In this document: one piece after another, positions 1-11,461 of the stretch
Position numbering within the stretch: the stretch's first letter is position 1
How the letters are laid out: the number at the start of each line of letters is the position of its first letter
Origin: Enterobacteriaceae bacterium LSJC7
GTDB lineage: Bacteria; Pseudomonadota; Gammaproteobacteria; Enterobacterales; Enterobacteriaceae
Length of the DNA stretch: 64,000 nucleotides
Direction of reading: 5' to 3'
NCBI GenBank assembly: GCA_000302695.1
Contig: AMFN01000023.1
Span: 1 to 64,000, forward strand
Notes under the pieces: generated by a model
Database searches by the model: none
Told to the model about the DNA's origin: nothing
What the model saw: only the letters and a program-made list of their open reading frames with translations
Translations under genes and position numbers: made by a program

Positions 1-65
1 TGTCAGTGGAGGCGCATTATAGGGAGTATTCAGATGCAGACAAGCGTTAATTGAAAAAAACTTAC
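1..65 (-). promoter_or_regulatory. rRNA operon P1 promoter (rrnA-type), reading off the left edge
   Basis: On the minus strand there is a -35 TTGTCT (38-43), a 16-bp spacer and a perfect -10 TATAAT (16-21), followed by the discriminator GCGCC (11-15) and a likely start A at position 7. This matches the E. coli rrn P1 layout, including the unusual 16-bp spacer and the GC-rich discriminator that gives stringent and growth-rate control. The A/T-rich run at 44-62 fits an UP element. In E. coli the rrnA operon also follows hemG, so a 16S gene is expected just beyond position 1. No rRNA sequence is inside the window. Confidence 0.85.
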
Positions 66-101
66 TGTTCGCTTACTTTTCGGGCACAACGCCGAATAAT
101 G

Positions 102-638
102 CTACTTATTGCGCGTTAACTGAGCAATATCGCGAGCAAATACCGTCACATCCTGCCAGTTGGTATAAACCACTTCTTTACTGGTATCCGTTTCCCCGCC
201 CGTCATTTTCATGATGAGCCGAATCATAAAGCGGTCATACCATTTATAACGGGGATAGCGCAGCGCGCCAGCAAACACGGTACAGAGGTCAGGGCGCCAG
301 GGAGAGTCAATGAGGAACTTTCGGGTATAGGAATTGGTTTGCGGGGAACGCTTCTCCGGCTTACGTGCAACAAGGTTAACGGAGAAGAACGCGCCCGGGC
401 GCGCATTTAGCGCATCAGCGTGCTTTTCAACAAAGGCTTTTAGCGACGGATGAAAGTGACCGTAGCGAATGGACGCGCCAATAACGACTTTATCGTAGGC
501 GCTCCAGTCCACATCCCCGGCGCGATGGAGATTAGATAACTGCGTCTCAACCCCTTTCTCCTGCAATTCTGTTGCAATGTTGGCCGCAATTTCGCGGGTT
601 TGCCCATCCCGGCTTGAAAACAATATCAGGGTTTTCAC
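102..638 (-). CDS. hemG: Protoporphyrinogen IX dehydrogenase (quinone), HemG
   Basis: A 178-residue flavodoxin-like protein, close to the 181 residues of E. coli HemG. It oxidises protoporphyrinogen IX to protoporphyrin IX, the penultimate step of heme synthesis, passing electrons to the respiratory quinone pool at the inner membrane. The FMN phosphate-binding loop SSRDGQT lies at residues 8-14, and the insert typical of HemG within the last third of the flavodoxin fold (around [17 protein letters not shown]) is present. It starts 12 bases after the trkH stop and is the last gene of the pepQ-yigZ-trkH-hemG run, directly before the rRNA promoter. No obvious terminator follows. Confidence 0.95.
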   Translation of the reverse strand: MKTLILFSSRDGQTREIAANIATELQEKGVETQLSNLHRAGDVDWSAYDKVVIGASIRYGHFHPSLKAFVEKHADALNARPGAFFSVNLVARKPEKRSPQTNSYTRKFLIDSPWRPDLCTVFAGALRYPRYKWYDRFMIRLIMKMTGGETDTSKEVVYTNWQDVTVFARDIAQLTRNK

Positions 639-650
639 ATCTCTCTCCGA

Positions 651-2102
651 TTATTCGCGCCAGAAGGTTGGCGTAAACAGCACTAACAACGTGAAGACTT
701 CCAGTCGCCCAAACAGCATATTGGCTACCAGAATCCACTTTGCTACCGGGTTCATACTGGCAAAGTTATCAGCAACCACGCCGAGACCGGGTCCCAGGTT
801 ATTAAGCGTGGCGGCCACAGAAGCAAAGGCCGAGAAATCATCCACGCCGGTCGCGATAATCGCCAGCATACTGATAATAAACACCAACGCATAAGCGGAG
901 AAAAATCCCCATACGGCTTCGAGAATTCGCTCCGGTAGCGCGCGGTTACCAAGCTTAATACTGTAAACTGCATTCGGGTGAACCAGACGTTTAAGCTCAC
1001 GGTTGCCTTGCTTGAACAACAGCAGAATGCGAATCACCTTCAGTCCACCACCGGTCGAACCCGCACAGCCACCAATAAATGCCGAACACAGCAGCAACAC
1101 CGGCAGGAACAACGGCCATCGGGCAATACTGTCTGTGGTGAATCCCGCCGTGCTCGCCATTGAAACCACCTGAAAGAAGGCCTGGTTTAGCGTCTGCATC
1201 ACGGAACCGTAAACGCTGTGATACCAGAGCACCAGCGTGCAGATAACCACCAGCGAAAACTGCACACCGATAAACATGCGAAATTCCGGGTCACGCCAGT
1301 ACACCTTCAGACTGCGTCCGCTCAGCAACGAGAAATGCAGGCCGTAGTTACAGCCAGAGATCAGCAAAAAGATGGCAATAATCGTGTTGATGGTTGGGCT
1401 GGCAAAATAACCGACGCTGGCGTCATGTGTAGAAAAACCACCAATCGCAATGGTGGCAAAGCTGTGCCCAATCGCGTCAAAGGCGGGCATGCCAGCAAAC
1501 CACAGCGCCAACGCACAGGCCACCGTCAGCAGCACATAAATCAGCCACAGGGTCTTTGCGGTTTCAGCGATACGCGGGCGCATCTTGTTGTCTTTAAGCG
1601 GGCCGGGCATTTCTGCCCGATAAAGCTGCAATCCACCCACGCCAAGAATTGGCAGGATTGCCACCGCCAGCACGATTATCCCCATGCCACCAAACCATTG
1701 CAGCATCTGGCGATAGAACAAAATCGCGTGCGGCAAAGAGTCCAGCCCGACCAGCGTGGTTGCGCCGGTGGTAGTTAACCCGGAAAAGGACTCAAAGAAC
1801 GCATCAGTAACAGAAAGATTAGGCCGTTCGGAGAAAATAAACGGCAGCGCACCTACGCTACCCAGCACAGTCCAGAACAACACAACAATCAGGAACCCTT
1901 CGCGCGGCTTTAATTCGTTTTTCTGGCGACGGTTCGGCCACCAGAGCATCAGCCCGATCACCACCGCCACGAAAAAGGTTTGAGTAAATGCGCGACCAGC
2001 GCCGTCGCGATAGATAAGCGCCACCAGCCCGGGGATAAACATCGTGCCGGAGAAAAGAATAACCAACAGGCCCACAATTCGGGTTATGGCGCGAAAATGC
2101 AT
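651..2102 (-). CDS. trkH: Trk system potassium uptake protein TrkH
   Basis: A 483-residue polytopic inner-membrane protein, the same length as E. coli TrkH. It forms the K+-translocating subunit of the low-affinity Trk system and works with the NAD-binding regulator TrkA. Four membrane-pore-membrane repeats can be followed; the first pore loop and selectivity region is SGLTTTGATT at residues 107-116, with related glycine-containing loops at later positions (for example IAIGGFSTHD and SMASTAGFTT). The gene lies 44 bases after yigZ and 12 before hemG, as in E. coli, so it is probably expressed from the pepQ promoter. Nothing in the sequence is unusual. Confidence 0.96.
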   Translation of the reverse strand: MHFRAITRIVGLLVILFSGTMFIPGLVALIYRDGAGRAFTQTFFVAVVIGLMLWWPNRRQKNELKPREGFLIVVLFWTVLGSVGALPFIFSERPNLSVTDAFFESFSGLTTTGATTLVGLDSLPHAILFYRQMLQWFGGMGIIVLAVAILPILGVGGLQLYRAEMPGPLKDNKMRPRIAETAKTLWLIYVLLTVACALALWFAGMPAFDAIGHSFATIAIGGFSTHDASVGYFASPTINTIIAIFLLISGCNYGLHFSLLSGRSLKVYWRDPEFRMFIGVQFSLVVICTLVLWYHSVYGSVMQTLNQAFFQVVSMASTAGFTTDSIARWPLFLPVLLLCSAFIGGCAGSTGGGLKVIRILLLFKQGNRELKRLVHPNAVYSIKLGNRALPERILEAVWGFFSAYALVFIISMLAIIATGVDDFSAFASVAATLNNLGPGLGVVADNFASMNPVAKWILVANMLFGRLEVFTLLVLFTPTFWRE

Positions 2103-2146
2103 TTCAGCCGCTTCCTTTGAAGTCGAAGAAAATGAGGGGAGGATTA

Positions 2147-2758
2147 TTATTCAATGGGCGATAAATGCAACGCACCGCGGCTCATATCCGCGAGCCGCGC
2201 CGAGAAGTCGGCCGCTTTGTTGTGCGGCAACGCCACATTCAGTGCGACCTCGGCCCCAAAATCGCTTTGCACAATCAGCCCCTCAAACTGTTTGAGCAAC
2301 GCTTCAACACCTGCCAGCAGCGCATAATCACAGCGCAAAGTATATTCCGTAAGCGGGACTTTACGAGAGGTCACCAACTGATTAATGGCCTGCTGTACGC
2401 CACCGCCGTAAGCTTTAACCAGCCCGCCGGTGCCAAGCTTGATGCCGCCGTAGTAGCGCACGACAACCGCGGTAATTTCCCCTACACCGCTGCCCATAAG
2501 CTGTGCCAGCATTGGCTTGCCCGCCGTACCGGCAGGCTCGCCGTCATCAGAAAACCCAAGCTTTTGTGAATCGTCCGGCGCTCCCGCCACCCACGCCCAG
2601 CAATGGTGGCGCGCATCCGGGTGCTCCGCGCGGGTACTCTCCACAAAAGCTTTCGCCGCCTCAACGCCATCGGTATGCGCCAGCAGCGTAATAAAGCGGC
2701 TTTTCTTAATCTCTTCGGTCACGCTTACCGGTGCTGCGGGAACCCACCAACTGTCCAT
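2147..2758 (-). CDS. yigZ: IMPACT family protein YigZ
   Basis: A 203-residue protein of the YigZ/IMPACT (UPF0029) family. The N-terminal IMPACT domain carries the conserved segment YYGGIKLGTGGL near residues 105-116, and a smaller C-terminal DUF1949-type domain follows. Relatives are linked to translation control in eukaryotes; the bacterial role is not settled. The start codon overlaps the pepQ stop in a TGATG arrangement (2756-2760), which indicates translational coupling. Length and position match E. coli yigZ. Confidence 0.93.
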   Translation of the reverse strand: MDSWWVPAAPVSVTEEIKKSRFITLLAHTDGVEAAKAFVESTRAEHPDARHHCWAWVAGAPDDSQKLGFSDDGEPAGTAGKPMLAQLMGSGVGEITAVVVRYYGGIKLGTGGLVKAYGGGVQQAINQLVTSRKVPLTEYTLRCDYALLAGVEALLKQFEGLIVQSDFGAEVALNVALPHNKAADFSARLADMSRGALHLSPIE

Positions 2759-4089
2759 CAGGCCAGCTTCAGATCTCGCGTCATATTTTCCACGCCTTTT
2801 TCATGGATGACGACGTTATCTTCAATACGAATACCGCCGTAAGGCTTCAGCGCATCAATCTTCTGCCAGTTGAAATGCGTGCTGTATTGTCCTTCACGCC
2901 AGGGCTTAAGCAGTGACTCAATAAAATAAATCCCCGGCTCAATCGTCAGCACCATGCCCGGCTCCATCATGCGGGTGCAGCGCAGGTAAGGGTATTTTGC
3001 CGGTGCTGCAAGGTGCGTACCGCGGTCATCCTGCATAAAGCCCGCCACATCGTGCACCTGCAACCCAAGCGGGTGCCCAATGCCATGGGGCATAAAAGGC
3101 CCGGTCATATCCGTCTCGACCAACGCCTCTTCACTCATGCCAGAAACAATCTGGTGGCGCAGCAGCAGCTTTGCGATGCGTTGATGGAACTGCTCATGGT
3201 ATTCGGTATAGCGCACACCGGCTTTCATGGTGGCAATCAGCGCCTGCTGTTCATCATTAACGTCTTTAATCAGATGGGCAAAATCGCTGTCGCTGTGCGC
3301 CGCCCAGGTACGAGTCAGATCGGCGGCATAGCCGTTATATTCCGCACCGGCATCCAGCAGGAAGCTGCGCATTTCTGGCGGTGGCTGATGGTCAAGGCGA
3401 GTGTAATGCAGCACAGCGGCATGTTCATTCAGCGCCACAATGTTGCTGTAAGGCACATCGGTATCGCGATGCCCGGTTGCCGTCAGGTAGGCCTGGTTAA
3501 TATCGAACTCGCTCATGCCAGACAAAAATGCCTCATGTGCAGCACGATGCCCGGCCACAGCCATCTTCTGCGCCTCGCGCATGCAGACCAGCTCATAGTC
3601 CGTTTTATACGCACGGTAGTAGTGCAGATAATCAATCACACCCTGCGGATTGATATTTTGCGCCGTAATGCCAAGCTGCAGCGCACGCTCAGCCACCGGC
3701 CCAATGTAGGCGATGTTGCCACGCGCAGCAGGCAGCTGGCTGGCGATGCCGTCGGCTTTCGGCAGTGCAATCAGCTCCACCTCATCGGTCCAGAAACTCT
3801 CCGGCAGCGGCTCAACGTTGTGCCAGTAATCTACCGGCAGATAGAACCACAGCTTAGGTTTGTTAACACCGTCAACCAACAACCAGCAGTTGGGCACCTG
3901 CGTTACCGGCACCCACGCCTTAAACTGCGGGTTAACTTTAAAAGGATAGGGATGGTCGTCGAGAAAAACATTAAACAGCTCACCCGAGTGTATAAGCAGC
4001 GCATCGAGGTTAAAACGCGCCAGCACGTCGCGGGTGCGTTCCTGCAGCGTTGCCAGATGTGCTTTGTACTGTTCAGCCAGCGAATCCAT
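2758..4089 (-). CDS. pepQ: Xaa-Pro dipeptidase PepQ (proline dipeptidase)
   Basis: A 443-residue cytosolic M24B metallopeptidase that cleaves dipeptides with proline in the second position; the family can also hydrolyse organophosphates. The creatinase-like N-terminal domain is followed by the pita-bread catalytic domain, with the dinuclear-metal ligands visible in [19 protein letters not shown] (two Asp), PHGIGHPLG (His), LTIEPGIYF (Glu) and RIEDNV (Glu). Length equals that of E. coli PepQ. It is the first gene of pepQ-yigZ-trkH-hemG and is divergent from fadB, sharing a 189-bp control region. Confidence 0.96.
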   Translation of the reverse strand: MDSLAEQYKAHLATLQERTRDVLARFNLDALLIHSGELFNVFLDDHPYPFKVNPQFKAWVPVTQVPNCWLLVDGVNKPKLWFYLPVDYWHNVEPLPESFWTDEVELIALPKADGIASQLPAARGNIAYIGPVAERALQLGITAQNINPQGVIDYLHYYRAYKTDYELVCMREAQKMAVAGHRAAHEAFLSGMSEFDINQAYLTATGHRDTDVPYSNIVALNEHAAVLHYTRLDHQPPPEMRSFLLDAGAEYNGYAADLTRTWAAHSDSDFAHLIKDVNDEQQALIATMKAGVRYTEYHEQFHQRIAKLLLRHQIVSGMSEEALVETDMTGPFMPHGIGHPLGLQVHDVAGFMQDDRGTHLAAPAKYPYLRCTRMMEPGMVLTIEPGIYFIESLLKPWREGQYSTHFNWQKIDALKPYGGIRIEDNVVIHEKGVENMTRDLKLA

Positions 4090-4185
4090 AGTCTACCCTT
4101 CTGTTTTTGCCCATAAACCTGCGCATCTTAGCACAGCCATCGTGGCGTCAGTCTATTTCAACCATCCGTGATCTCTTCTGCAAAT

Positions 4186-4210
4186 ATGCAAACTTAAATT
4201 TGCATTTTTT
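4186..4210 (+). promoter_or_regulatory. Perfect inverted repeat upstream of fadB
   Basis: ATGCAAA (4186-4192) and TTTGCAT (4199-4205) form a perfect 7-bp inverted repeat around a 6-base spacer, followed by five more T. It lies between the divergent pepQ and fadB genes, about 30 bp upstream of the FadR site. It could be an operator or a short terminator-like hairpin reading rightward. No known factor is assigned. Confidence 0.4.
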
Positions 4211-4235
4211 TAACAAAAAAACCACACTCCGATTC

Positions 4236-4252
4236 ATCTGGTATGACCAGAT
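4236..4252 (+). promoter_or_regulatory. FadR operator of fadBA
   Basis: The 17-base site ATCTGGTATGACCAGAT is an almost perfect palindrome and fits the FadR consensus, differing by one base from the E. coli fadB operator as I recall it. FadR represses fatty-acid degradation genes until long-chain acyl-CoA binds it. The site ends 26 bases before the fadB start codon. Confidence 0.85.
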
Positions 4253-4278
4253 CCCACTGCTGGTTTCAGGAGACTGAC

Positions 4279-6468
4279 ATGCTCTATCAAGGCGACACCC
4301 TGCACCTCAACTGGCTGGACGACGGCATTGCCGAGCTGGTCTTCGACGCTCCCGGTTCGGTAAACAAGCTCGATACCGCCACGGTCGCAAGCCTGTCCCA
4401 GGCACTCGACGTGCTTGAAAAACAAACCAACCTGCGTGGCCTGCTGCTGCGCTCGACCAAAGCTGCGTTCATTGTTGGCGCAGATATCACCGAATTTCTC
4501 GGGCTGTTCCAGGTACCTGCGGCACAGCTCTCAGAATGGCTGCACTTTGCCAACGGCGTATTCAGCCGCCTGGAAGATTTACCGGTGCCAACGCTTTCTG
4601 CAGTTAATGGCTACGCGCTGGGTGGCGGCTGCGAGTGTGTGCTGGCCACCGATTACCGTATAGCCACACCTGACGCTCGCATCGGCCTGCCGGAAACCAA
4701 ACTGGGTATCATGCCAGGCTTTGGCGGTTCGGTTCGCCTGCCGCGCCTGCTGGGTGCCGACAGCGCACTGGAAATCATTGCGGCCGGTAAAGATGTGGAT
4801 GCAAAAGACGCCTTAAAACGCGGCCTGGTGGATGCCATTGTCGCGCCAGAGGCCTTACAGGAGGCGGCACTGAGCGTCCTGCGCCAGGCCATTGACGGCA
4901 GTCTCGACTGGCAGGCAAAACGCGCCCCTAAATACCAGCCATTGAAGTTGAGTAAAATCGAAGCCGCCATGAGCTTTAGCACCGCAAAAGCAATGGTGAT
5001 GCAGGTAGCCGGCAAACACTATCCAGCGCCCATCACTGCGGTGAAAACCATTGAAGCCGCCGCCAGTCTTGGGCGTGATGAAGCACTGGTGCTTGAGAAT
5101 AAAAGCTTCGTGCCGCTTGCCCATTCCGATGAGGCGCGTGCGCTGGTTGGCATCTTCCTTAACGATCAGTACCTGAAAGGGCTTGCCAAAAAGCTGACCC
5201 GCGATGTCGAGCCACCGCGCCAGGCAGCGGTACTCGGTGCTGGCATTATGGGCGGCGGTATCGCCTACCAGAGCGCCTGGAAAGGCGTGCCGGTGCTGAT
5301 GAAAGACATCAACGATAAAGCGCTGGAGCTGGGTATGCGCGAAGCGAGCAAGTTGCTTAATAAGCAGCTCGAGCGCGGCAAAATCGACGGACTGAAGCTC
5401 GCCGGTGTCATCTCCACCATCCATCCGACGCTGGATTACAGCGGTTTTGAGCGCGTGGATGCCGTAGTCGAAGCGGTGGTGGAAAACCCGAAGGTGAAAA
5501 AAGCCGTGCTGGCTGAGCTTGAAGGTAAAGTCAGGCCAGATGCGATTATCGCCTCCAATACCTCCACCATCCCTATTAATGAGCTGGCAAGCGTGCTGCA
5601 ACGCCCGGAAAACTTCTGCGGCATGCACTTTTTCAACCCGGTGCACCGTATGCCGCTGGTTGAGATTATTCGCGGTGAAAAAACCGCCGAATCCACCATC
5701 GCGCGCATTGTTGCCTGGGCCAGCAAAATGGGTAAAACCCCGATTGTGGTCAACGACTGCCCGGGATTCTTCGTTAACCGCGTTCTGTTCCCTTACTTTG
5801 CAGGCTTCGGCCAGCTGCTGCGCGACGGCGCGGATTTCCGCCAGGTTGACAAAGTGATGGAGAAAAAATTTGGCTGGCCTATGGGTCCGGCACAGTTGCT
5901 GGACGTGGTCGGGATTGATACCGCGCACCATGCGCAAGCCGTTATGGCCGCAGGTTTCCCGCAGCGCATGGGCAAAGATTACCGTGATGCGGTCGACGCC
6001 ATGTTTGATGCTGGCCGTTACGGTCAGAAAAATGGCAAAGGCTTCTGGCGCTATGAAGAAGACAAAAAGGGCAAACCGCGTCGCGTAGAAGACGAAGCGA
6101 CCGATGCGCTGCTGGCAGATATCGCCCAGCCGCGTAAATCCTTCAGCGATGAAGAAATCATCGCCCGTATGATGATTCCTATGGTCAACGAAGTAGTGCG
6201 CTGTCTGGAAGAAGGCATCATTGCCAGCCCCGCAGAAGCCGATATGGCGCTGGTCTACGGCCTTGGCTTCCCGCCATTCCACGGCGGGGTTTTCCGCTGG
6301 CTGGACACACTGGGCAGCGCGCGCTTCCTCGATATGGCCCAGCAGTATCAGCACCTCGGCGCGCTGTATGAAGTGACTGACGGGCTGCGTGATAAAGCGC
6401 AGCACCACGATAGCTACTATCCCCCCGTCGCTGCGGCAAAGCCGGTCAGCGCCGCGAAATACGCCTGA
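4279..6468 (+). CDS. fadB: Fatty acid oxidation complex subunit alpha FadB
   Basis: A 729-residue multifunctional enzyme, identical in length to E. coli FadB, forming an alpha2beta2 complex with FadA. The N-terminal crotonase domain (about 1-190) gives enoyl-CoA hydratase and isomerase activity. The middle and C-terminal parts are a 3-hydroxyacyl-CoA dehydrogenase with the Rossmann motif [11 protein letters not shown] and the active-site segment [13 protein letters not shown]. The reading frame is open from an ATG at 4243, but that codon lies inside the FadR operator, so I place the start at 4279, where AGGAG (4268-4272) is a good ribosome binding site and the protein begins MLYQGDTL like its homologues. 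fadA follows after 10 bases. Confidence 0.97.
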   Translation: MLYQGDTLHLNWLDDGIAELVFDAPGSVNKLDTATVASLSQALDVLEKQTNLRGLLLRSTKAAFIVGADITEFLGLFQVPAAQLSEWLHFANGVFSRLEDLPVPTLSAVNGYALGGGCECVLATDYRIATPDARIGLPETKLGIMPGFGGSVRLPRLLGADSALEIIAAGKDVDAKDALKRGLVDAIVAPEALQEAALSVLRQAIDGSLDWQAKRAPKYQPLKLSKIEAAMSFSTAKAMVMQVAGKHYPAPITAVKTIEAAASLGRDEALVLENKSFVPLAHSDEARALVGIFLNDQYLKGLAKKLTRDVEPPRQAAVLGAGIMGGGIAYQSAWKGVPVLMKDINDKALELGMREASKLLNKQLERGKIDGLKLAGVISTIHPTLDYSGFERVDAVVEAVVENPKVKKAVLAELEGKVRPDAIIASNTSTIPINELASVLQRPENFCGMHFFNPVHRMPLVEIIRGEKTAESTIARIVAWASKMGKTPIVVNDCPGFFVNRVLFPYFAGFGQLLRDGADFRQVDKVMEKKFGWPMGPAQLLDVVGIDTAHHAQAVMAAGFPQRMGKDYRDAVDAMFDAGRYGQKNGKGFWRYEEDKKGKPRRVEDEATDALLADIAQPRKSFSDEEIIARMMIPMVNEVVRCLEEGIIASPAEADMALVYGLGFPPFHGGVFRWLDTLGSARFLDMAQQYQHLGALYEVTDGLRDKAQHHDSYYPPVAAAKPVSAAKYA

Positions 6469-6475
6469 GGAGTGA

Positions 6476-7642
<1,167 letters not shown>

Positions 7643-7676
7643 TGCGCGCATTGTGCAAAGGTTAGTTGTCGTTTTT

Positions 7677-7702
7677 CCCGCCTCAGTGAGGCGGGTTTTT
7701 TA
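7677..7702 (+). terminator. Rho-independent terminator of fadBA
   Basis: CCCGCCTC (7677-7684) pairs with GAGGCGGG (7688-7695) and is followed by TTTTTT (7696-7701). It sits between the fadA stop and the end of the convergent fre gene. Confidence 0.9.
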
Positions 7703-7710
7703 TGCCTGCA

Positions 7711-8412
7711 TCAGATAAAGGCAAAAGCGTCGCCGAACATGCGGTCTTCGCGCGCGCTGCGTTCATTGCAAAACAAGTCGCGGGCGATTTTTGCCATTTC
7801 AAAACGACCAGCAATGTAGATATCACACTCGGCAAGCGAACCGTAATCCTGCATCACGGCAGTCAACACCGTACCAGTGCGCCCGCGCCAGCCCTCTTGC
7901 GGCTGCTCTACCACAGCCTCAATACGCAGCCCAGGATGCTTAACCGACAGCGATTCCAGCTCTGCCAGGTCATAAAGATGTTTGCTCTCACGTCCGCCCC
8001 AGTACAGGGCGATTTCACGCTGTGGATTACGCTCCAGCGCACTTAACAAAATAGAGCGCACATACGAGAAGCCCGTGCCACCGGCAATCAGCACCAGCGG
8101 ACGCTCTTCGTCATCGCGCAGCCACGCATCGCCATGAGGAATATCGACCTCAATGGTCTGGCGTTGCAGTATTCTGTCCATCACCGCCATCGCGTACAGG
8201 TTAAGCTCAGATGCGCCGATATGAAGTTCGATAAACTGGTGCTCTGACGGCGTGGAAGCCATTGAGAACGGACGCTTGTCACGCTCATCCATCACTACCA
8301 TCAGGTACTGGCCCGCGCGAAAGGACACATCGCTTTCAGGCTCCAGGCGGACCCGATAAACAGTATCAGTAATCGCATCCACCGATGTCACTTTACAGCT
8401 TAAGATTGTCAT
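7711..8412 (-). CDS. fre: NAD(P)H-flavin reductase Fre
   Basis: A 233-residue ferredoxin-reductase-like enzyme that reduces free flavins with NADPH or NADH. The flavin-binding motif RPFSMAS is at residues 47-53 and the nucleotide-binding segment [10 protein letters not shown] near 111-120. Reduced flavin supports ferric iron reduction and activation of ribonucleotide reductase in E. coli. It starts 64 bases after the ubiD stop and is convergent with fadA. Length matches E. coli Fre. Confidence 0.96.
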   Translation of the reverse strand: MTILSCKVTSVDAITDTVYRVRLEPESDVSFRAGQYLMVVMDERDKRPFSMASTPSEHQFIELHIGASELNLYAMAVMDRILQRQTIEVDIPHGDAWLRDDEERPLVLIAGGTGFSYVRSILLSALERNPQREIALYWGGRESKHLYDLAELESLSVKHPGLRIEAVVEQPQEGWRGRTGTVLTAVMQDYGSLAECDIYIAGRFEMAKIARDLFCNERSAREDRMFGDAFAFI

Positions 8413-8476
8413 GCGTTCCCTCTGGTCGGGTCGTCAAAATAACATCACAACGGCAGGGCAGCCCGCCCTGCTATTG

Positions 8477-9946
8477 TTACTTAAAAATAGCCAGCTCTTC
8501 CCAGATAGCGTCAACGCGCTCAATGACCTGAGGATCTTTTTTAATCGGGCGGCCCCATTCGCGGTCCGTCTCTCCTGGCCATTTGTTAGTCGCATCCATT
8601 CCCATTTTCGACCCCAGCCCGGAAACCGGTGAGGCGAAATCGAGATAATCAATGGGCGTGTTTTCAACCAACACGGTATCACGCGCCGGGTCCATGCGCG
8701 TGGTGATTGCCCAGATTACGTCATTCCAGTCACGCGCATTCACGTCGTCGTCACACACAATGACAAATTTGGTGTACATAAACTGGCGCAGGAAAGACCA
8801 CACGCCCATCATTACGCGTTTGGCGTGGCCCGCATACTGCTTTTTCATTGTGACGACGGCCAGGCGGTATGAGCACCCTTCCGGCGGCAGATAGAAATCA
8901 ACAATCTCCGGGAACTGCTTTTGCAAAATGGGCACAAAGACCTCATTGAGCGCCACGCCAAGCACCGCCGGTTCATCCGGCGGCCTGCCGGTGTAAGTGG
9001 AATGATAAATCGCGTCTTCGCGCCTGGTGACGTGCGTTACGGTGAAGACCGGGAAATTATCCACCTCATTATAGTAACCAGTGTGGTCGCCGTATGGCCC
9101 TTCCGGTGCCATCTCGCCTGGCTCAATGTAGCCTTCAAGGATGATTTCCGCGCTGGCGGGCACTTCCAGGTCGTTAGACAGGCACTTCACCACTTCGCTT
9201 TTGGTGCCGCGCAGTAATCCGGCAAAGGCGTATTCAGAAAGCGTATCAGGCACCGGCGTTACGGCACCGAGAATGGTCGCCGGGTCAGCACCCAGCGCGA
9301 CAGATACCGGAAAACGCTCACCAGGGTGCGCCGTGCACCACTCCTGGAAATCCAGCGCACCGCCGCGATGCGACAGCCAGCGCATAATCAGCTTGTTTTT
9401 GCCCAACAACTGCTGGCGATAAATGCCCAGATTCTGGCGTTCTTTGTGCGGCCCGCGCGTCACAACCAGCCCCCAGGTAATGAGCGGCGCGGCGTCTTCC
9501 GGCCAGCACTGCATAATGGGAATCTGGGTTAAATCAACGTCAGCGCCAGTTTGCACTTTTTCCTGACAAGGGGCGCTGCGCAACCGCTTTGTTGGCATGT
9601 TCAGCACCTGCTTATACTGCGGCAGCTTGTCAAAGAGATCGCGAAAACCTTTTGGCGGTTCGGGCTCTTTCAGGAAGGCTAACAGCTTTCCCACTTCACG
9701 CAGCGAAGAGACATCGTCCTGCCCCATGCCCATCGCCACGCGTTTTGGTGTGCCAAACAGGTTGCACAGCACAGGCATCTTGTAGCCAACGGGGTTTTCA
9801 AACAGTAGTGCTGGTCCGCCCGCACGCAACGTGCGGTCGGCAATCTCTGTCATTTCCAGGTGTGGGTCTACGGGCAGCGTTATACGTTTGAGTTCGCCCT
9901 GCTGCTCCAGCAGCGTAAGAAATTCGCGTAAATCGTGATATTTCAT
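8477..9946 (-). CDS. ubiD: 4-hydroxy-3-polyprenylbenzoate decarboxylase UbiD
   Basis: The prenylated-FMN-dependent decarboxylase of ubiquinone synthesis, here 489 residues against 497 in E. coli. Long conserved blocks such as [20 protein letters not shown] and [20 protein letters not shown] identify the family. An in-frame ORF extends 40 codons further upstream, but homologues begin at [10 protein letters not shown], so I place the start at 9946. The extension would also run over a TATAAT-like -10 (9978-9983, minus strand). The ribosome binding site is weak. Divergent from rfaH. Confidence 0.95.
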   Translation of the reverse strand: MKYHDLREFLTLLEQQGELKRITLPVDPHLEMTEIADRTLRAGGPALLFENPVGYKMPVLCNLFGTPKRVAMGMGQDDVSSLREVGKLLAFLKEPEPPKGFRDLFDKLPQYKQVLNMPTKRLRSAPCQEKVQTGADVDLTQIPIMQCWPEDAAPLITWGLVVTRGPHKERQNLGIYRQQLLGKNKLIMRWLSHRGGALDFQEWCTAHPGERFPVSVALGADPATILGAVTPVPDTLSEYAFAGLLRGTKSEVVKCLSNDLEVPASAEIILEGYIEPGEMAPEGPYGDHTGYYNEVDNFPVFTVTHVTRREDAIYHSTYTGRPPDEPAVLGVALNEVFVPILQKQFPEIVDFYLPPEGCSYRLAVVTMKKQYAGHAKRVMMGVWSFLRQFMYTKFVIVCDDDVNARDWNDVIWAITTRMDPARDTVLVENTPIDYLDFASPVSGLGSKMGMDATNKWPGETDREWGRPIKKDPQVIERVDAIWEELAIFK

Positions 9947-10134
9947 AAGTGATGTCAGGCTTCCTGTTGAGCGCGCCATTATACGAGCTTCGACGCGAAG
10001 TCGCTGTAATTTTGTTAAATTGTCGTGAATTGTTAGCTGCGCTGGCGCGCAGCGGCCATAATACAAGACGAAACTGTCACTCTGTGGGGCATTTTGCTAT
10101 GCTTTCGCGCCTGTTGATTTGATGATGAACCACT

Positions 10135-10623
10135 ATGCAATCCTGGTATTTGCTGTACTGCAAGCGGGGTCAATTGCTGCGTGCTAAAGAGCACCTGGAG
10201 CGGCAATCTGTAAACTGCCTGACGCCGATGATCACGCTTGAAAAGATAGTCCGTGGCAAGCGTGCAGCCGTAAGCGAGCCGCTGTTTCCAAACTATCTGT
10301 TTGTCGAGTTTGATCCAGAGGATATTCATACCACGACGGTGAATTCAACGCGCGGCGTCAGTCATTTTGTGCGTTTCGGCTCTCAACCGGCGACAGTACC
10401 GCAAACAGTGATTCATGATTTACTTCATTACCAGCCCGAAAACATCACCGACCCGCAGACACCGTGGCCCGGCGACAGTGTGGTTATCACCGACGGCGCT
10501 TTTGAAGGCCTTGAAGCCATCTTTAAAGAGCCAGACGGTGAAGCACGCTCCATGCTGCTGCTGAACCTGCTTAATCGCCAGGTGCTGCAAAGCGTCAAAA
10601 ACACCGAATTCCAGAAGCTTTAA
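10135..10623 (+). CDS. rfaH: Transcription antiterminator RfaH
   Basis: A 162-residue NusG paralogue, the same length as E. coli RfaH, with an N-terminal NGN domain ([13 protein letters not shown] onward) and a short C-terminal KOW-type domain after about residue 110. It loads on RNA polymerase at ops elements and promotes long operons such as LPS, capsule and conjugation genes. The gene has its own promoter in the ubiD-rfaH gap and ends only 11 bases from the end of convergent tatD. I saw no correctly placed ops element upstream of any operon in this window. Confidence 0.95.
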   Translation: MQSWYLLYCKRGQLLRAKEHLERQSVNCLTPMITLEKIVRGKRAAVSEPLFPNYLFVEFDPEDIHTTTVNSTRGVSHFVRFGSQPATVPQTVIHDLLHYQPENITDPQTPWPGDSVVITDGAFEGLEAIFKEPDGEARSMLLLNLLNRQVLQSVKNTEFQKL

Positions 10624-10634
10624 CCTGCTACGCC

Positions 10635-11417
10635 TTAAAACGTAACGCCAAACACGCGCCGTACGTTTTCATTGGTTATCTGCTCAAGCCATGCTTTGTC
10701 TTCACCGCGCCAGAGCGCGACCTGAGACAGGATGTGTGCGAGCAGCGCAGGCTCGTTGCGCCGCGAGGCGGGCTTTGGCTTCAGGTCGCGTGGCAGCAGC
10801 CACGGCGCATCGGTTTCCAGCATCAGCCTTTGTGCCGGTATCATCGGCAATAGCTCGCGCAACTCAAGCCCGCGGCGCTCGTCGCATACCCAACCTGTTA
10901 TGCCAAGATACAGCCCGCGTTCAAGACAGGCCTGCGCTTCTTCGCGGTTGCCGGTAAAGCAGTGCAACACCGCCCCCGGCAGCTTATCAAGCCAGGGGTC
11001 AAGCAGTTCGATAAAACGACCGTGCGCTGCCCGACAGTGCAGGAAAACCGGCATCTCCAGCTCGGCTGCCAGCGCAAGCTGCGCGCTAAACGCCCGCTCC
11101 TGCTCCTGGGGCGTGGAGTAATTACGGTCAAAATCCAGCCCGCACTCGCCAATGGCCACCACCTGCGACCGGGTGGCTAGCTCACGGATGCGCTGCGCGC
11201 CTTCCTCGCTCCAGCCGCTGGCATCATGTGGATGCACGCCCGCCGTGCTCCAGCAGTGCGCATAGCCCGCGGCAAGCGCTGCGGCGGCTTCGCTTTCTGC
11301 AACGCTGGTGCCCGTAAGCAGCATACCGCGTACCCCTGCCGCCGTGGCGCGGTGGACCACCTCATCGCGGTCTTTATTAAACTGCGCGCTGGTCAGGTTA
11401 ACGCCAATATCAAACAT
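10635..11417 (-). CDS. tatD: 3'-5' ssDNA/RNA exonuclease TatD
   Basis: A 260-residue TIM-barrel metal-dependent nuclease, the same length as E. coli TatD, involved in DNA repair and quality control and not needed for Tat export. Metal-binding motifs include the N-terminal GVNLTS region, [21 protein letters not shown] and LETDAPWL. The frame is open to an ATG at 11462, inside the tatC stop region, but that extension spans the terminator between tatC and tatD, so the start at 11417 (MFDIGVNLT) is chosen. Because of that terminator, tatD probably gets only part of its transcripts from tatABC. Confidence 0.95.
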   Translation of the reverse strand: MFDIGVNLTSAQFNKDRDEVVHRATAAGVRGMLLTGTSVAESEAAAALAAGYAHCWSTAGVHPHDASGWSEEGAQRIRELATRSQVVAIGECGLDFDRNYSTPQEQERAFSAQLALAAELEMPVFLHCRAAHGRFIELLDPWLDKLPGAVLHCFTGNREEAQACLERGLYLGITGWVCDERRGLELRELLPMIPAQRLMLETDAPWLLPRDLKPKPASRRNEPALLAHILSQVALWRGEDKAWLEQITNENVRRVFGVTF

Positions 11418-11430
11418 CGCTTTTCCCCAT

Positions 11431-11454
11431 AAAAAACCGCCCCGAAGGGCGGTT
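11431..11454 (-). terminator. Intrinsic terminator between tatC and tatD
   Basis: On the minus strand AACCGCCC (11447-11454) and GGGCGGTT (11435-11442) form an 8-bp stem closed by a TTCG tetraloop and followed by a run of T (11431-11436). It lies between the tatC stop and the tatD start. Confidence 0.88.
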
Positions 11455-11461
11455 GTCAGCA

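Noticed and set aside
4243-4278. Longer fadB N terminus from the ATG at 4243
   Set aside because: This ATG lies inside the FadR operator, has no ribosome binding site, and the 12 extra residues are absent from homologues.
9947-10066. Forty-codon N-terminal extension of ubiD
   Set aside because: No similarity in homologues, and it would contain the likely -10 sequence of the gene's own promoter.
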